DNA from: Asanoa hainanensis
GTDB taxonomy: Bacteria; Actinomycetota; Actinomycetes; Mycobacteriales; Micromonosporaceae
Assembly: GCF_900188485.1 (NCBI RefSeq)
Contig: NZ_FZPH01000001.1
Span: 496,001-560,000, forward strand
DNA: 64,000 nucleotides
Direction: 5' to 3'
The first letter of the stretch is position 1. Each line of letters begins with the position of its first letter. Below the pieces are notes generated by a model. That model saw nothing but the letters and a program-made list of their open reading frames with translations. It ran no database searches and was not told the DNA's origin. Both the position numbers and the translations under genes were made by a program. Positions 17,199 through 26,555 of this stretch are shown here, one piece after another.

Positions 17199-19091
17199 TC
17201 AGAAGCCGAGGACGGCCTTGCCGCCGACGACCGGCAGGCGGATCTCACTGTCGTTCGGTGCCACCGTCAGCTCGGTGCCGCCCAGCGGGAGCAGGGTGTA
17301 GTCCTGGTCGCTGGAGAAGACCACCACGCCGATCTGGTGGCCCGTCTGGAAGATGTAGTCCTTCGGCTCCATCGTCCACTTGAAGTCGTACATCTTGCCC
17401 TGCTTGAGCTTCTCGGTCTTCGAGGCGCTCTTGCGGTTCTGCGGGTCCATCCAGCCCCGGGTCACCACGACCGGCGCGGCGGTCGAGCCGGCCACGCCGT
17501 AGTCGACCAGGTACGCCGTCAGGTTGGCGTCCGGCTTGTTCTCGATGGCCATCCGCAGGCGCATCTCCGGACGGCCGGAGATCCGGACGTTCTGGGTCAG
17601 CGCCGGCGAGACGTACGCGAGCCGGTTCGGGCTGGCCGTTTCCGGACCGGCCACCAGCGTGCGCGGCGCGATCGTGCGGCCCTCGTCGACGAAGCTCTGC
17701 TCGACCTTGCCCTTGGGCGCCTTGCCGGTCGTCAGCGTGCCGGTGCCGGTCGAGCTGGTCGCGGCGAACCGGACGGCCACCTCCTTGGCCGCGTTGTCCG
17801 GCCAGTTGGCGTACGTCGTGTAGTTGCGGTCCTCGCGCTGCACGACGGCCGTCGGCTCGTCCATGATGCCGTTGCGGACGTTCCAGAGCCAGAAGTCGAA
17901 CCAGCGGTTCTCGGTCTGCTTGTACGTCCAGGCCTGGCCGCTCGGCAGCGTCACGGTCGCGCTGTTGCCCGGGCCGCCGTGGCCGCCCTGGTGGAGCCAG
18001 ATCTTGCGCGGGACGTCCTTCTTGGCGAGCTCGTCCCACCAGCCGGCGAAGTTCTCGGTCTTGACGTTCCAGTCGTTCAGACCGTGTACGACGAACACGC
18101 TCGCCTTCACGTCGCTGGCGTCGCGGTAGTCGCGGTCCTCCCAGAACTTGGAGTAGTCACCGGTGACCCGGTCCTGCTTCTGGGTGATGTCGTCGAGCTC
18201 GTCGAGGCACTTGCCCTCGGCCCGCGCCTGACCCGCGGTGTACTGGGCCAGGATGTCGAGGTCCTCGCCCTGGTACGTGCCCGGGGCGACGACGAGGCCG
18301 TTGGCCCGGTAGTAGTCGTACCAGCTGCTGATCGCGGAGACCGGGACGATCGTCTTGAGGCCCTTGACCCCGGTCGTGGCGACCTGGTTGGGCAGCGTGC
18401 CGTTGTAGGAGACGCCGGTCATGCCGACCGCGCCGGTGGTCCAGGTGGCCTTGACCGGCGCACCCGCGGCGTCGAACGCCTTGGCCCGGCCGTTCAGCCA
18501 GTCGATGACCGCCTTGGTGCCGAGGGTCTCGGCCTGGTCACCGCTGGTCGGGCAGCCGTCCGAGTCGCCGGTGCCGACGCTCTGGCCGAGCACCACGGCG
18601 TAGCCGCGGGGCACGTAGTAGTCGTCGAGCGAGCCGGGCAGGTTGGCCTTGGCCGCGGCGTTCGGGTTCGGGGTCGGGCCCGCGGCCGCGCGCTGCAGCG
18701 CCGAGTGGCCGGACAAGCCGTTCTGCGGCAGGTCGTCCACCAGCACGCTCGGGTACGGGACGTCGTCCCAGGTGTCCTTGCGGTACGGGCTCTGCTCGAA
18801 GATCACGGGGACCTTGAAGCCCTGGGTGGCGGTCTCGGCGGGGCGCGAGATGTCGATCGCGACCCGGTCGAGCTGGCCGTCGTGGTCGGTGTCCACCGGG
18901 GTCTGGACGTAGACCCGCTCCTCGATCGCGTCGGCGAACGAGAAGACCGGCTGCGTCATGCCGTCGGCGACCACGATGTGCGGCGGCGGGGTGTCGGCCG
19001 GCGCAGCGGCGGCCGGTGAGGCGGCGACGGCCGCGAGCAGCGTGCCGGACATCGCGACGCCGAGCATTGCCAGACTGGAAGGTCTGCGCAT
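17199..19091 (-). CDS. Secreted Xaa-Pro dipeptidyl-peptidase, family S15
   Basis: The 630-residue exported serine peptidase probably releases Xaa-Pro dipeptides outside the cell. After a signal peptide (MRRPSSLAMLGVAM..ASPAAAAP, cut near 30), an alpha/beta-hydrolase domain contains the nucleophile elbow GVSYNG with Ser228; VFVVHGLNDWNV holds the acid Asp and HQGGHGGP the catalytic His. The C-terminal ~200 residues are the jelly-roll X-Pro dipeptidase C domain (SGRPEMRLRMAIENK, VFSSDQDYTLLPLGG). I chose ATG 19091, preceded by GGAG at six bases; an upstream ATG at 19163 would run through a palindrome. No partner genes are evident. Confidence 0.88.
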   Translation of the reverse strand: MRRPSSLAMLGVAMSGTLLAAVAASPAAAAPADTPPPHIVVADGMTQPVFSFADAIEERVYVQTPVDTDHDGQLDRVAIDISRPAETATQGFKVPVIFEQSPYRKDTWDDVPYPSVLVDDLPQNGLSGHSALQRAAAGPTPNPNAAAKANLPGSLDDYYVPRGYAVVLGQSVGTGDSDGCPTSGDQAETLGTKAVIDWLNGRAKAFDAAGAPVKATWTTGAVGMTGVSYNGTLPNQVATTGVKGLKTIVPVSAISSWYDYYRANGLVVAPGTYQGEDLDILAQYTAGQARAEGKCLDELDDITQKQDRVTGDYSKFWEDRDYRDASDVKASVFVVHGLNDWNVKTENFAGWWDELAKKDVPRKIWLHQGGHGGPGNSATVTLPSGQAWTYKQTENRWFDFWLWNVRNGIMDEPTAVVQREDRNYTTYANWPDNAAKEVAVRFAATSSTGTGTLTTGKAPKGKVEQSFVDEGRTIAPRTLVAGPETASPNRLAYVSPALTQNVRISGRPEMRLRMAIENKPDANLTAYLVDYGVAGSTAAPVVVTRGWMDPQNRKSASKTEKLKQGKMYDFKWTMEPKDYIFQTGHQIGVVVFSSDQDYTLLPLGGTELTVAPNDSEIRLPVVGGKAVLGF

Positions 19092-19134
19092 GAACGTCTC
19101 CGTTCGAGAGGGACTCACCGAGGGGTATCGGCGG

Positions 19135-19157
19135 GAGTGGATCATGATGATCCACTC
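19135..19157. promoter_or_regulatory. Perfect 23-bp palindrome upstream of the S15 peptidase
   Basis: GAGTGGATCAT and its exact complement flank a single central base. The site is 44 bp upstream of the peptidase ATG in a 129-bp spacer and has the size and symmetry of an operator for a dimeric regulator. It is far richer in A+T than its surroundings. It could also fold as a hairpin in the leader RNA. No regulator gene is adjacent. Confidence 0.5.
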
Positions 19158-19220
19158 GCTCATGTTAAGCCCGTCTCGCGTTCCGGCCCGGCCCCCGACC
19201 GATGATGATGATCACGAACA

Positions 19221-20156
19221 TCAGCGCAGTGTGGACTCCGGGCCCGTGTCGAGCAGGTCGAGCTCCGACCGGGTCGGCAGGCCTTCCCAGTCGCCGGGTG
19301 AGGCGACGGCGAACGCTCCCGTGGTGACCGCGCGGTCCAGGCGGCCCGTCAGGTCCAGGTCGTCCAGCAGGCCCGACAGGTAGCCGGCGACGAAGGCGTC
19401 CCCGGCTCCCACCACATCGACGACGCGGACCCGCCTGGCCGGGGTGTGGACGGTCTCCCGCGTGGTGTGGCCGGTCGCGCCGGCCGCGCCGCGTTTGACG
19501 ACCACCTCGGTCACTCCCGCGTCGAGCAGGGCGGCCACCCGGTCGGCTTCCGTCGTGGCCGTGGGCGGCGCGATCAGGTCCAGCTCGTCGTCGGACGCGA
19601 CGACCACCGACAGCGACGGGACCAGCGGGCGCAGGGCCGCCGCCGCTTGGTCGCGGTCCCAGAGGCGGCTTCGGTAGTTGACGTCGAGGCACACGCGAAC
19701 ACCCGAGCGGGCCGCTGCCGCCACAGCCGACGCGGGCGCGGGTCCGAGGGCCGGGGTGATGCCCGTGACGTGCAGCAGCCTGGGCGGTGGGTCGAGTGCG
19801 GGCAAGACGTCCCCGCTCGACAGGTACGAGGCCGCGGAGCCGGCCCGGTGATAGGTGACCCGGACGACGTCGCCGATCCGGCGCTCGAACAGCAACAGAC
19901 CCGTCGGTCCCCGCGAGTCGACCCGGGCGTGCGTGACGTCGACCCCCTCCGCGCGCAGGGTACGCAGCACGAGCTCGCCCGGCTCGTCGCGTCCGACCAG
20001 GCCGGTCCAGCGGACCCGGTGGCCCAGCCGGGCCAGGCCGATCGCGACGTTGGACTCGGCGCCCGCGACCGAGAGGCGCATCGTCCCGCCCAGGCGGATC
20101 GGGCCGTCGGCCCGCAGCGCGGCCATCGTCTCGCCGAAGGTGGCGACGTCGATCAC
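19221..20156 (-). CDS. kdgK: PfkB-family sugar kinase, 2-keto-3-deoxygalactonate/gluconate kinase
   Basis: The 311-residue ribokinase-fold enzyme phosphorylates the 2-keto-3-deoxy sugar acid made by the dehydratase encoded three genes upstream. The N-terminal signature reads GAESNVAIGLARLG (~32-45), and the C-terminal PfkB signature is VVGAGDAFVAGYL with Asp near 248 as catalytic base. The GTG start overlaps the aldolase stop (GTGA, 20153-20156). It is the last gene of the SDR-dgoD-mutarotase-aldolase-kinase operon. Because the dehydratase looks like DgoD, the substrate is more likely 2-keto-3-deoxy-D-galactonate than the gluconate epimer. Confidence 0.85.
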   Translation of the reverse strand: MIDVATFGETMAALRADGPIRLGGTMRLSVAGAESNVAIGLARLGHRVRWTGLVGRDEPGELVLRTLRAEGVDVTHARVDSRGPTGLLLFERRIGDVVRVTYHRAGSAASYLSSGDVLPALDPPPRLLHVTGITPALGPAPASAVAAAARSGVRVCLDVNYRSRLWDRDQAAAALRPLVPSLSVVVASDDELDLIAPPTATTEADRVAALLDAGVTEVVVKRGAAGATGHTTRETVHTPARRVRVVDVVGAGDAFVAGYLSGLLDDLDLTGRLDRAVTTGAFAVASPGDWEGLPTRSELDLLDTGPESTLR

Positions 20157-20767
20157 AGGGCCTCCCGGAAGGCCCGGATCCGGGTCCGCAGGTCGTCGAT
20201 GCTCCCACCGGCGGCGGCATCGCCCACCAGCGGCGAGCCCACCCCGACGGCCACCGCACCGGCCGCCAGGTAGTCGGTCGCCTCCGCCACGCCGACCCCA
20301 CCGACCGGCACGAACGGCACCTCCGGGAACGGGTCGCGCAGCGCGCGCAGGTGACGCACGCCGCCGAGCGACGCGGGAAACAGCTTGATGGCGGTGGCTC
20401 CGGCGCCGAGCGCGGCCACCACCTCGGTCGGGGTGAGCGCGCCGGCCAGCACCGGCAGGCCCAGAGCGCGCCCGGCCGACACCCCCGCGCTCACCGCCGG
20501 AGTGACGAGGAAGGAAGCGCCGGCGTCGGCCGCGGCCCGGGCGTCGTCGGCGGTGACCACCGTGCCGGCACCGAGGTGCACCTCCGGTCCGAGAGCAGCG
20601 CGTGCCTCGCGGAGCACCGTCAGCGCGTCCCGTGTCACCAGGGAGACCTCGACCAGGTCGACGCCCTCTTCGAACAAGGTCAGCACGGTACGCGTGGCCG
20701 CGCGCGCGTCCGGACCACGCACGATCGCCAGCAGACGCCGGGCCGCCAACGTGGAGAGGAAAGCCAT
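20153..20767 (-). CDS. eda: 2-keto-3-deoxy-6-phosphogalactonate/gluconate aldolase
   Basis: The 204-residue class I aldolase splits the phosphorylated 2-keto-3-deoxy acid to pyruvate and glyceraldehyde 3-phosphate. The Schiff-base lysine lies in TAIKLFPAS and the acid-base glutamate in VEVSLVTRD; HLGAGTVVTADD and VPVGGVGVAEA complete the KDPG aldolase pattern. It starts at ATG 20767 and shares one base with the preceding stop (TGATG). It is slightly shorter than E. coli Eda, like DgoA. The operon context supports use in galactonate breakdown. Confidence 0.88.
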   Translation of the reverse strand: MAFLSTLAARRLLAIVRGPDARAATRTVLTLFEEGVDLVEVSLVTRDALTVLREARAALGPEVHLGAGTVVTADDARAAADAGASFLVTPAVSAGVSAGRALGLPVLAGALTPTEVVAALGAGATAIKLFPASLGGVRHLRALRDPFPEVPFVPVGGVGVAEATDYLAAGAVAVGVGSPLVGDAAAGGSIDDLRTRIRAFREAL

Positions 20768-21588
20768 CAGTCCATCCGTTCCGCGGCCAGCACGAGCCGC
20801 CAGCTCAGTTCGCCCGACGGCGGGACCACCGCCGCGTCGCCGGGGCCCGCTTCCGCGAGGTCGAAGACGGTGCCGAGCATCGGTTCGACGCCGACGCTGC
20901 GATACGGCGCCCCCGTGGGGAAGCCGCCGAGGTTCCGCCACAGCGCGGTGGCGACCGGCACGCCCGCCGGAGCCTCCACCCGCAGGGAGAGCACGTCGGG
21001 ACCGTCCACCACCCGTGCCCCGGCGCAGCACAGCACCACGCCCACGGCGGTGCCGTCGTCGGGGCCGAGCCGGTCGAGCTCCAGCCCGTGCGGCGCAGGC
21101 CAGGAGCCGTCGAGATAGGGGGCCGCACCCGGCCAGCCGCCACGCAGCAGTGGCGCCGCCTCGGGATACAGGCGGGCGGGGGTCCCGTGCGGTGCGACGA
21201 TCCGGGCCCGCTCGCTGAGGTCGAGCAGGGCGTGCCCCGCCCACACGAACCGGAACCCCGGGTCGGCGGACAGCCGGTAGGTGGCCACGACCGCACCGGC
21301 CTCGTCGGTGACGGCGCGCGACAGCTCGAAGCCAAGACAGCTCACCGTGCCGCAGGCCGCGGAGCCGGTCCACGGACGGCTCCACGCGTCGCCGTGGTCG
21401 GGCAGCCCGCGGACCGTGGGTACGCACTCTTCGAGGCCACCGGCGTCCACGAAGGCCGACCCCGGCCCGACCGTGGACCGCGCGGGATCGTCGCGAAACC
21501 ACAACCACTCACGGCCGCCGCCGGCCAGGGAGGTCCAGCGACCGCCCTGGCCCAGGTCGAAGCGCGCGACCAAGGGGACCGTCACCAT
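20767..21588 (-). CDS. Aldose 1-epimerase-like (galactose mutarotase fold) protein
   Basis: The 273-residue cytoplasmic protein belongs to the galactose-mutarotase-like superfamily. It begins MVTVPLVARFDLGQGGRW, with GLEECVPTVRGLPDHGD (~residues 50-66) and SVGVEPMLGTVFDL near the end. The family interconverts alpha and beta anomers, which would supply the form used by the sugar dehydrogenase. It overlaps dgoD by seven bases from ATG 21588; a GTG three bases on gives the common GTGA junction. The short Glu/His motifs differ from canonical GalM, so a different sugar-binding role is possible. Confidence 0.7.
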   Translation of the reverse strand: MVTVPLVARFDLGQGGRWTSLAGGGREWLWFRDDPARSTVGPGSAFVDAGGLEECVPTVRGLPDHGDAWSRPWTGSAACGTVSCLGFELSRAVTDEAGAVVATYRLSADPGFRFVWAGHALLDLSERARIVAPHGTPARLYPEAAPLLRGGWPGAAPYLDGSWPAPHGLELDRLGPDDGTAVGVVLCCAGARVVDGPDVLSLRVEAPAGVPVATALWRNLGGFPTGAPYRSVGVEPMLGTVFDLAEAGPGDAAVVPPSGELSWRLVLAAERMD

Positions 21589-22751
21589 TCGGCGAACCCA
21601 CCGTCGTCGTGCCGCCAGACCGGGTTGCGCCACGCGTGTCCCGCCTGGGACGCCCGCCGCACCGCGGCCTCGTCGATCGCGACGCCCAGCCCGGGCCCGA
21701 TCGGCCGGGCGGCGTACCCGTCATTGAACGCGAACACGCTCGTGTCGGCCACGTAGTCGAGCAGGTCGGCGCCCTCGTTGTAGTGGATGCCGATCGAGTG
21801 CTCCTGGATCAGGAAGTTCGGCGTCGCGAAGGCGACCTGGAGGCTGGCGGCGAGGGCGATCGGGCCGAGCGGGCAGTGCGGGGCGAGCTGGGCGTCCCAC
21901 ACCTCCGCGAGGGCGGCGATCCGGCGGGTCTCCGAAATGCCGCCGGCGTGCGACAGGTCGGGCTGCACCACGGCCACCCCGGCCTCCAGCGCGGGCCGGA
22001 AGTCCCACCGCGAGTAGAGCCGCTCGCCCGTCGCGACCGGGACCGTGCTGGCGGTCACGACGTCGCGCAGCAGGTGGGGCCGGTCGGGCAGGACAGGCTC
22101 TTCCACGAACATCGGCTGGTACGGGGCGATGAGCGGCAGGATCCGCCGGGCGTCCGCCGCGCCGACGCGGCCGTGGAAGTCGACCGCGACGTCGCGGTGC
22201 GGGCCGAGCACCTCCCGGGCCAGCGCGACCCGGTCCACCACGCCGGCCACGTCGGCGACGGTCGCCAGCGCGGGCATGCGGCCGGTGGCGTTCATCTTGA
22301 CCGCGGTGAAGCCCTCGTCGAGCCGCGCCGCGATGTTCTCGGCCAACGCGCTCGGCTCGTCGCCGCCGACCCAGGCGTACATCCGGACCCGGTCGCGGAC
22401 CGGGCCACCGAGCAGCGCGTGGACCGGTACGCCGTAGGCCTTGCCCGCGATGTCCCACAACGCCTGGTCGAGGCCGGCCAGCGCGCTGGACAGCACCGGA
22501 CCGCCGCGATAGAAGCCGCCCTTGGCGAGGACCTGCCAGTGGTCCTCGATGCGCAGCGGGTCCTGGCCGACCAGGTACTCGGCCAGCACCTCGACGGTCG
22601 CGCGGACCGCCTCGGCGCGGCCCTCCACGATGGGCTCGCCCCAGCCGACGACGCCCTGGTCGGTCTCGATCCGGCAGAACAGCCAGCGCGGCGGCACGAC
22701 GAACGTCTCGACGCGGACGATCCGGCCGGCGGCGCCGTGGTCCGGCGTCAT
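21582..22751 (-). CDS. dgoD: D-galactonate dehydratase, enolase superfamily
   Basis: The 389-residue enzyme dehydrates D-galactonate to 2-keto-3-deoxygalactonate. It is a mandelate-racemase-like enolase-superfamily protein with the expected metal and catalytic residues: Asp and His in VAVDFHGRV (~residue 190), Glu in MFVEEPVL, Glu in ATGERLYSRWDF, and His in QLAPHCPLGPIA. SHAGGISETRR and the IHYNEGADLLDY end are typical of DgoD. The ATG overlaps the SDR stop (ATGA, 22748-22751). Other aldonate dehydratases share the fold, but the motif set and the alpha-galactosidases next door favour galactonate. Confidence 0.87.
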   Translation of the reverse strand: MTPDHGAAGRIVRVETFVVPPRWLFCRIETDQGVVGWGEPIVEGRAEAVRATVEVLAEYLVGQDPLRIEDHWQVLAKGGFYRGGPVLSSALAGLDQALWDIAGKAYGVPVHALLGGPVRDRVRMYAWVGGDEPSALAENIAARLDEGFTAVKMNATGRMPALATVADVAGVVDRVALAREVLGPHRDVAVDFHGRVGAADARRILPLIAPYQPMFVEEPVLPDRPHLLRDVVTASTVPVATGERLYSRWDFRPALEAGVAVVQPDLSHAGGISETRRIAALAEVWDAQLAPHCPLGPIALAASLQVAFATPNFLIQEHSIGIHYNEGADLLDYVADTSVFAFNDGYAARPIGPGLGVAIDEAAVRRASQAGHAWRNPVWRHDDGGFAEW

Positions 22752-23467
22752 GCGGAGTCCTTCATAGCGGTCCAGCCGCCGTCGACGACGAGGCAGGCGC
22801 CGGTGATGTACGAGCTCTCGTCGCTGGCCAGGAACGTGACCGCGGCGGCGACCTCGGAAGGCCGGCCGAACCGGCCGGCCGCGGTGGCGGCGACGCTGCG
22901 AACGCGGTCGGCCTCGCTGACGTCGTCCCAGGCGGAGGTGAGGATCGGTCCGGGTAGGACGGTGTTGACCCGGACGTGCGGGCCGTACTCCACCGCCAGC
23001 TGGCGGCCGAGCGCCACCAGGCCGCCCTTGGCCGCGGCATAGGCGGGGTGACCGGGCAGGCCGACCACCGCGTGCACCGAGGAGCTCAACACAACGGCGC
23101 CCCCGGCCTCGCGCAGGAGCCCGACGCACTCGTGGACGGCCAGGTAGGTCGCTTTGAGGTTGACCGCGATCTGCCGGTCCCAGTCGCGCTCGGACAGCTC
23201 GTGGGCCGGCGCCCGGACGGTGACGCTCGCGTTGCTGTGCACCACGTCCAGCCGCCCGAACTCGGCGCGCGCCGTGTCGGCGACCCGCCGCCAGATCGCG
23301 GCCTCGGCGACGTCACCGGTGATCGTCAGGACACCGGCCCGGTCGGGGAGCTGGTCGGCCACGTCCACCGCGATCACCCGCGCGCCCTCGGCCACAAACC
23401 GCTCGACCACCGCGGCGCCGATCCCGCCGGCCGCGCCGGTCACCACGGCGACCTTTCCCGACAACAT
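22748..23467 (-). CDS. Short-chain dehydrogenase, probable galactose 1-dehydrogenase
   Basis: The 239-residue NAD(P)-dependent SDR has TGAAGGIGAAV (cofactor), NASV, and catalytic Ser in LSSSVHAVV with YAAAK. The C-terminus CLVVDGGWTA is that of classical SDRs. As first gene of the galactonate operon it is well placed to oxidise D-galactose (or L-fucose/arabinose) to the lactone, the entry step of the De Ley-Doudoroff route. No lactonase gene is visible, so the lactone may open spontaneously or elsewhere. ATG 23467 was chosen; a GTG at 23476 adds three residues. The gene diverges from the AraC regulator. Confidence 0.78.
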   Translation of the reverse strand: MLSGKVAVVTGAAGGIGAAVVERFVAEGARVIAVDVADQLPDRAGVLTITGDVAEAAIWRRVADTARAEFGRLDVVHSNASVTVRAPAHELSERDWDRQIAVNLKATYLAVHECVGLLREAGGAVVLSSSVHAVVGLPGHPAYAAAKGGLVALGRQLAVEYGPHVRVNTVLPGPILTSAWDDVSEADRVRSVAATAAGRFGRPSEVAAAVTFLASDESSYITGACLVVDGGWTAMKDSA

Positions 23468-23567
23468 GTTTCCCACGCGGCCAGTCAACCGGCGACCGCC
23501 CGCGTGGGCAATGGCTGATGCTCGCCTCCACCTGGACAATCCGATGCCGTTTGCGAATACTAGGCCG

Positions 23568-24431
23568 ATGCCGATCCAGGAGGGCTTCCGCAACCAGCGA
23601 CTGACGGTCGTCCCACGCCGGGTCGTCGTCGAGACCGCTGCCCGCCCGGTGACCCGGCGCCTGCTGGTGACCGACACCGGCTACTACCCGGCCGCCGCGG
23701 ATCACCTGATGGAACGCCCTTCCGGCATCGAGGAGACCGTGCTCATCGTCTGCGCGGCGGGCACCGGCTGGGCCAACATCGCCGGCACGCAACACCGGGT
23801 CGGCGCCGGCATGGCGCTGGTGGTGCCCAGCGGCACGCCACACGCGTACGGCGCCTCGGCGACCAACCCCTGGACAATCTGGTGGTGTCACCTGCGCGGC
23901 ACCGACCTACCCGAACTGATCGAGGAGATCGGTGCCAGCGCGATCCGGCCGGTGGTGCCGATCCGGCGGCTCGACCGCGCGGTCGCCATGCTCGACGAGA
24001 TCGTGACCACCCTGGAACGGGACCACTCGCCGGCGAGCCTGACCGGCGCGGCCGGAGCCGCCTGGAAACTGCTGACGCAGATCGTGGTCGACCGCGCCAT
24101 GCCGTTGCCGGGTGATCCGCTGCAGCGCGCGATGGCCTATCTCGCCGAGCGGTTGGCGAGCACCGTCCGGGTGGCCGACCTGGCGTCGCTGGTCGGGGTC
24201 TCGCCGTCCCACCTCAGCGCGCTGTTCCGCCGCGCCACCGGGGGCGGTGTGCTCGCACACCACACCGCCCTCCGGATGGCCCAGGCCCGCAACCTCCTCG
24301 ACACGACCGACGCGACCGTCGCCACCATCGCCCGCGAGGTCGGCTATCCGGACCCGTTCTACTTCTCGCGGCACTTCAAGCGGATGCACGAGGCCAGCCC
24401 GAGCGAATACCGCAACCGCGCGAAGGGCTAG
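23568..24431 (+). CDS. AraC-family regulator with cupin sensor
   Basis: The 287-residue protein has an N-terminal cupin-like sugar sensor (GWANIAGTQHRVGAGMAL, VVPSGTPHAYGA) and a C-terminal double helix-turn-helix (RVADLASLVGVSPSHLSALF, AREVGYPDPFYFSRHFKRM). It starts MPIQEGF at 23568; an in-frame ATG at 23544 is an alternative, and an AATACT box six bases before 23568 would allow a leaderless message. It diverges from the galactonate operon across about 100 bp and converges on the alpha-galactosidase gene with zero spacing between stops. It probably activates both sets in response to galactose or a galactoside. Confidence 0.82.
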   Translation: MPIQEGFRNQRLTVVPRRVVVETAARPVTRRLLVTDTGYYPAAADHLMERPSGIEETVLIVCAAGTGWANIAGTQHRVGAGMALVVPSGTPHAYGASATNPWTIWWCHLRGTDLPELIEEIGASAIRPVVPIRRLDRAVAMLDEIVTTLERDHSPASLTGAAGAAWKLLTQIVVDRAMPLPGDPLQRAMAYLAERLASTVRVADLASLVGVSPSHLSALFRRATGGGVLAHHTALRMAQARNLLDTTDATVATIAREVGYPDPFYFSRHFKRMHEASPSEYRNRAKG

Positions 24432-26555
24432 CTAGCGGGCCACGACGTGCAACAGCACGGACCGGTCGACGTCCAGCGATGGCGCCTCGATGCCGACGAG
24501 CCGCAACACCCGCCCGGGCAGGACCACGCCGGCACGCTGCCACGGCGGCAGCACTGCGTCGGCCGCGGGCGCGGACCCCGGATGGACGGCGGAGACGGCG
24601 TACGTCCGGAGATCGTCCAATCCCGGCAGGCGAATCCGCCCCGGCGGCCAGGTCGACGGCCGCTCGACGACGCTGAAGGCGTAGAGCGCCTCCGCCCGGT
24701 CCGCCGCGACGACGCCTTCGAGGCGCAACGCCGCGTCGGGCAGGTCGGCATGGACCACGTCGCCCGAGTGCAGCAGCGCCCGGTGCCGCTTGTGGAAGGC
24801 GACCCACCGCGCGATCGCGGCCCGCGTCTCCTCGTCGGCCGTGAGCAGGTTGACCTCGACGCCCAGGTGTCCCCACAGCGCCTTCTCGGCCCGGTAGTCG
24901 AGCGGATGCGTCCGGTGCGTGGTGTGCGACTCCTCCGCACCGAGGTGGGTGCCCTGCAGCTCCGGCGGCACCAACAGCCCGGTCCACCGCTGGATCTCCA
25001 GGCGCTCGTGCGGGTCGTTGCAGTCGCTGGGCCAGACCCGGTCGGTGAACTCGAGCACGCCGAGGTCGATCCGCCCGCCACCGCTGGCGCACGACTCGAT
25101 CTCCAGCCCCGGGTGGGCCGCCTTGAGCTCCGCCATCATCCGGTACGCCTGCTCGACCTGGACCCGTACTCCCGGCCGGCCGTCGGGGGTGTGGCCGGCG
25201 TCGAGCAGATACCGGTTGTGGTCCCACTTGATGTACGCGATGCCCAGCGCACCGACCAGCTCGCTCGTCCGCTCGAACACGTGGGCGTACGCGCCAGGGT
25301 GCCCGAGGTCGAGCACGTGCTGGTGCCGCGACGGCAGGCCGGCACCGTGTCCCGCGTCGAATATCCACTCTGGATGCTCGCGCGCCAGATCGGAGTCGAG
25401 GTTGACCATCTCGGGCTCGAACCAGAGCCCGAAGTCCATGCCGAGCTCGCGCACCCGGGCGACGAGCGGCTCCAGTCCGTTGGGCCACACGGCCGGGTCG
25501 ACCGTCCAGTCGCCCAGGGACGTGGTGTCGTCGCGCCGTCCGAGGAACCAGCCGTCGTCCAGCACGAACCGCTCGGCACCGACCTCCGCGCCCCGCTCGG
25601 CCAGGGCGGCCAAGGTGTCGAGGTCGTGGTCGAAGTAGACCGCCTCCCAGGTGTTGAGCACGACGGGCCGAGGAGAGCGAGAAGTCTGCCGCAGGTGGCG
25701 GTGGAACCGCCCGGCGAGCTCGTCCAGGCCGACTCCCCACGACCCGTACTGCCACGGGCTGCGGTAGGCCTCGCCCGGCCCGAGCACCACCTCGGACGGC
25801 AGCAGCACCTCGCCCGCGGTCAGGTGCCGCGTGCCCGCCGGCATCCGCTCCGCGGCGAGCACCTGGTTGCCGCTCCACGCGAGGTGGGTCGCCCAGACGA
25901 GCCCGTGCCGGAAGCCGAAACCCGCCTCGCCTGCGGCCAGCAGCAGCGTGTGCTCCAGCCCGGGCTTGCCGCCGCGCGAGGTCCGCGCCCACTCCCCCAC
26001 GTGGAACGGCCGGCGCTGCGGCACCCGCTCGAGCGCCCAGCGGCCGGTCAGGTCGAGGATCTCGGTCGCCTCCGACGGCACGGGAAGGGCCAGTTCGAGA
26101 GCGCCGATCCGGTACGGCGCCCCAGCCGCGTTCGTGACCACGGCCCGCTGGCGCACGAGCCCGCTCGCCGCGAGCACCTGCAGCGAAAGCTCCAGCTCCA
26201 GGCCGTACTCGGGGTCGTGCGCCAAGCTGACCAGCACCGGCCCGTCGGCCGTGTCGTCGACCCGCGCGGTCGCGTCGCGGAACTTCGGCGCCCAGCGGCG
26301 CCCGTCACTGTCCCCGACCAGCCCGGGCCGGCCGAGCCAACCCTCGGCGAGCTGCGGCAGCACCGGCACCGGCTGCGGGTAGGTGACCGCGCTGTCCCCG
26401 ATGGCGGGCAGCGCCGCCACCCGCAGGTCGTCCAGCGCGGCGGACCCGACCTCGCCGAGGTCTGGCCCCCAGTGCAGGATGCGGGGCAGCCGGCCGCCGT
26501 CGACGGCGACGACCAGGCTGGTGCCGCCCGCCCGCAGATGGATCGTGTCTGTCAT
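24432..26555 (-). CDS. Alpha-galactosidase, family GH36
   Basis: The 707-residue intracellular enzyme (no signal peptide) hydrolyses alpha-galactosides such as melibiose or raffinose. After an N-terminal beta-sandwich (to ~310) comes the TIM barrel with the retaining nucleophile Asp445 in IKWDHNRY and acid/base Asp511 in WPSDCNDPHERL; SCASGGGRIDLG binds substrate. These are the clan GH-D hallmarks. ATG 26555 overlaps the upstream permease stop (ATGA). It ends the minus-strand GH97-transporter operon. The galactose it releases would feed the neighbouring oxidative pathway. Confidence 0.92.
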   Translation of the reverse strand: MTDTIHLRAGGTSLVVAVDGGRLPRILHWGPDLGEVGSAALDDLRVAALPAIGDSAVTYPQPVPVLPQLAEGWLGRPGLVGDSDGRRWAPKFRDATARVDDTADGPVLVSLAHDPEYGLELELSLQVLAASGLVRQRAVVTNAAGAPYRIGALELALPVPSEATEILDLTGRWALERVPQRRPFHVGEWARTSRGGKPGLEHTLLLAAGEAGFGFRHGLVWATHLAWSGNQVLAAERMPAGTRHLTAGEVLLPSEVVLGPGEAYRSPWQYGSWGVGLDELAGRFHRHLRQTSRSPRPVVLNTWEAVYFDHDLDTLAALAERGAEVGAERFVLDDGWFLGRRDDTTSLGDWTVDPAVWPNGLEPLVARVRELGMDFGLWFEPEMVNLDSDLAREHPEWIFDAGHGAGLPSRHQHVLDLGHPGAYAHVFERTSELVGALGIAYIKWDHNRYLLDAGHTPDGRPGVRVQVEQAYRMMAELKAAHPGLEIESCASGGGRIDLGVLEFTDRVWPSDCNDPHERLEIQRWTGLLVPPELQGTHLGAEESHTTHRTHPLDYRAEKALWGHLGVEVNLLTADEETRAAIARWVAFHKRHRALLHSGDVVHADLPDAALRLEGVVAADRAEALYAFSVVERPSTWPPGRIRLPGLDDLRTYAVSAVHPGSAPAADAVLPPWQRAGVVLPGRVLRLVGIEAPSLDVDRSVLLHVVAR

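Noticed and set aside
19199-19216. ATG-rich stretch (GATGATGATGATCA) as part of the neighbouring palindrome
   Set aside because: It is a simple trinucleotide run without a matching arm; the 19135-19157 dyad is complete without it.
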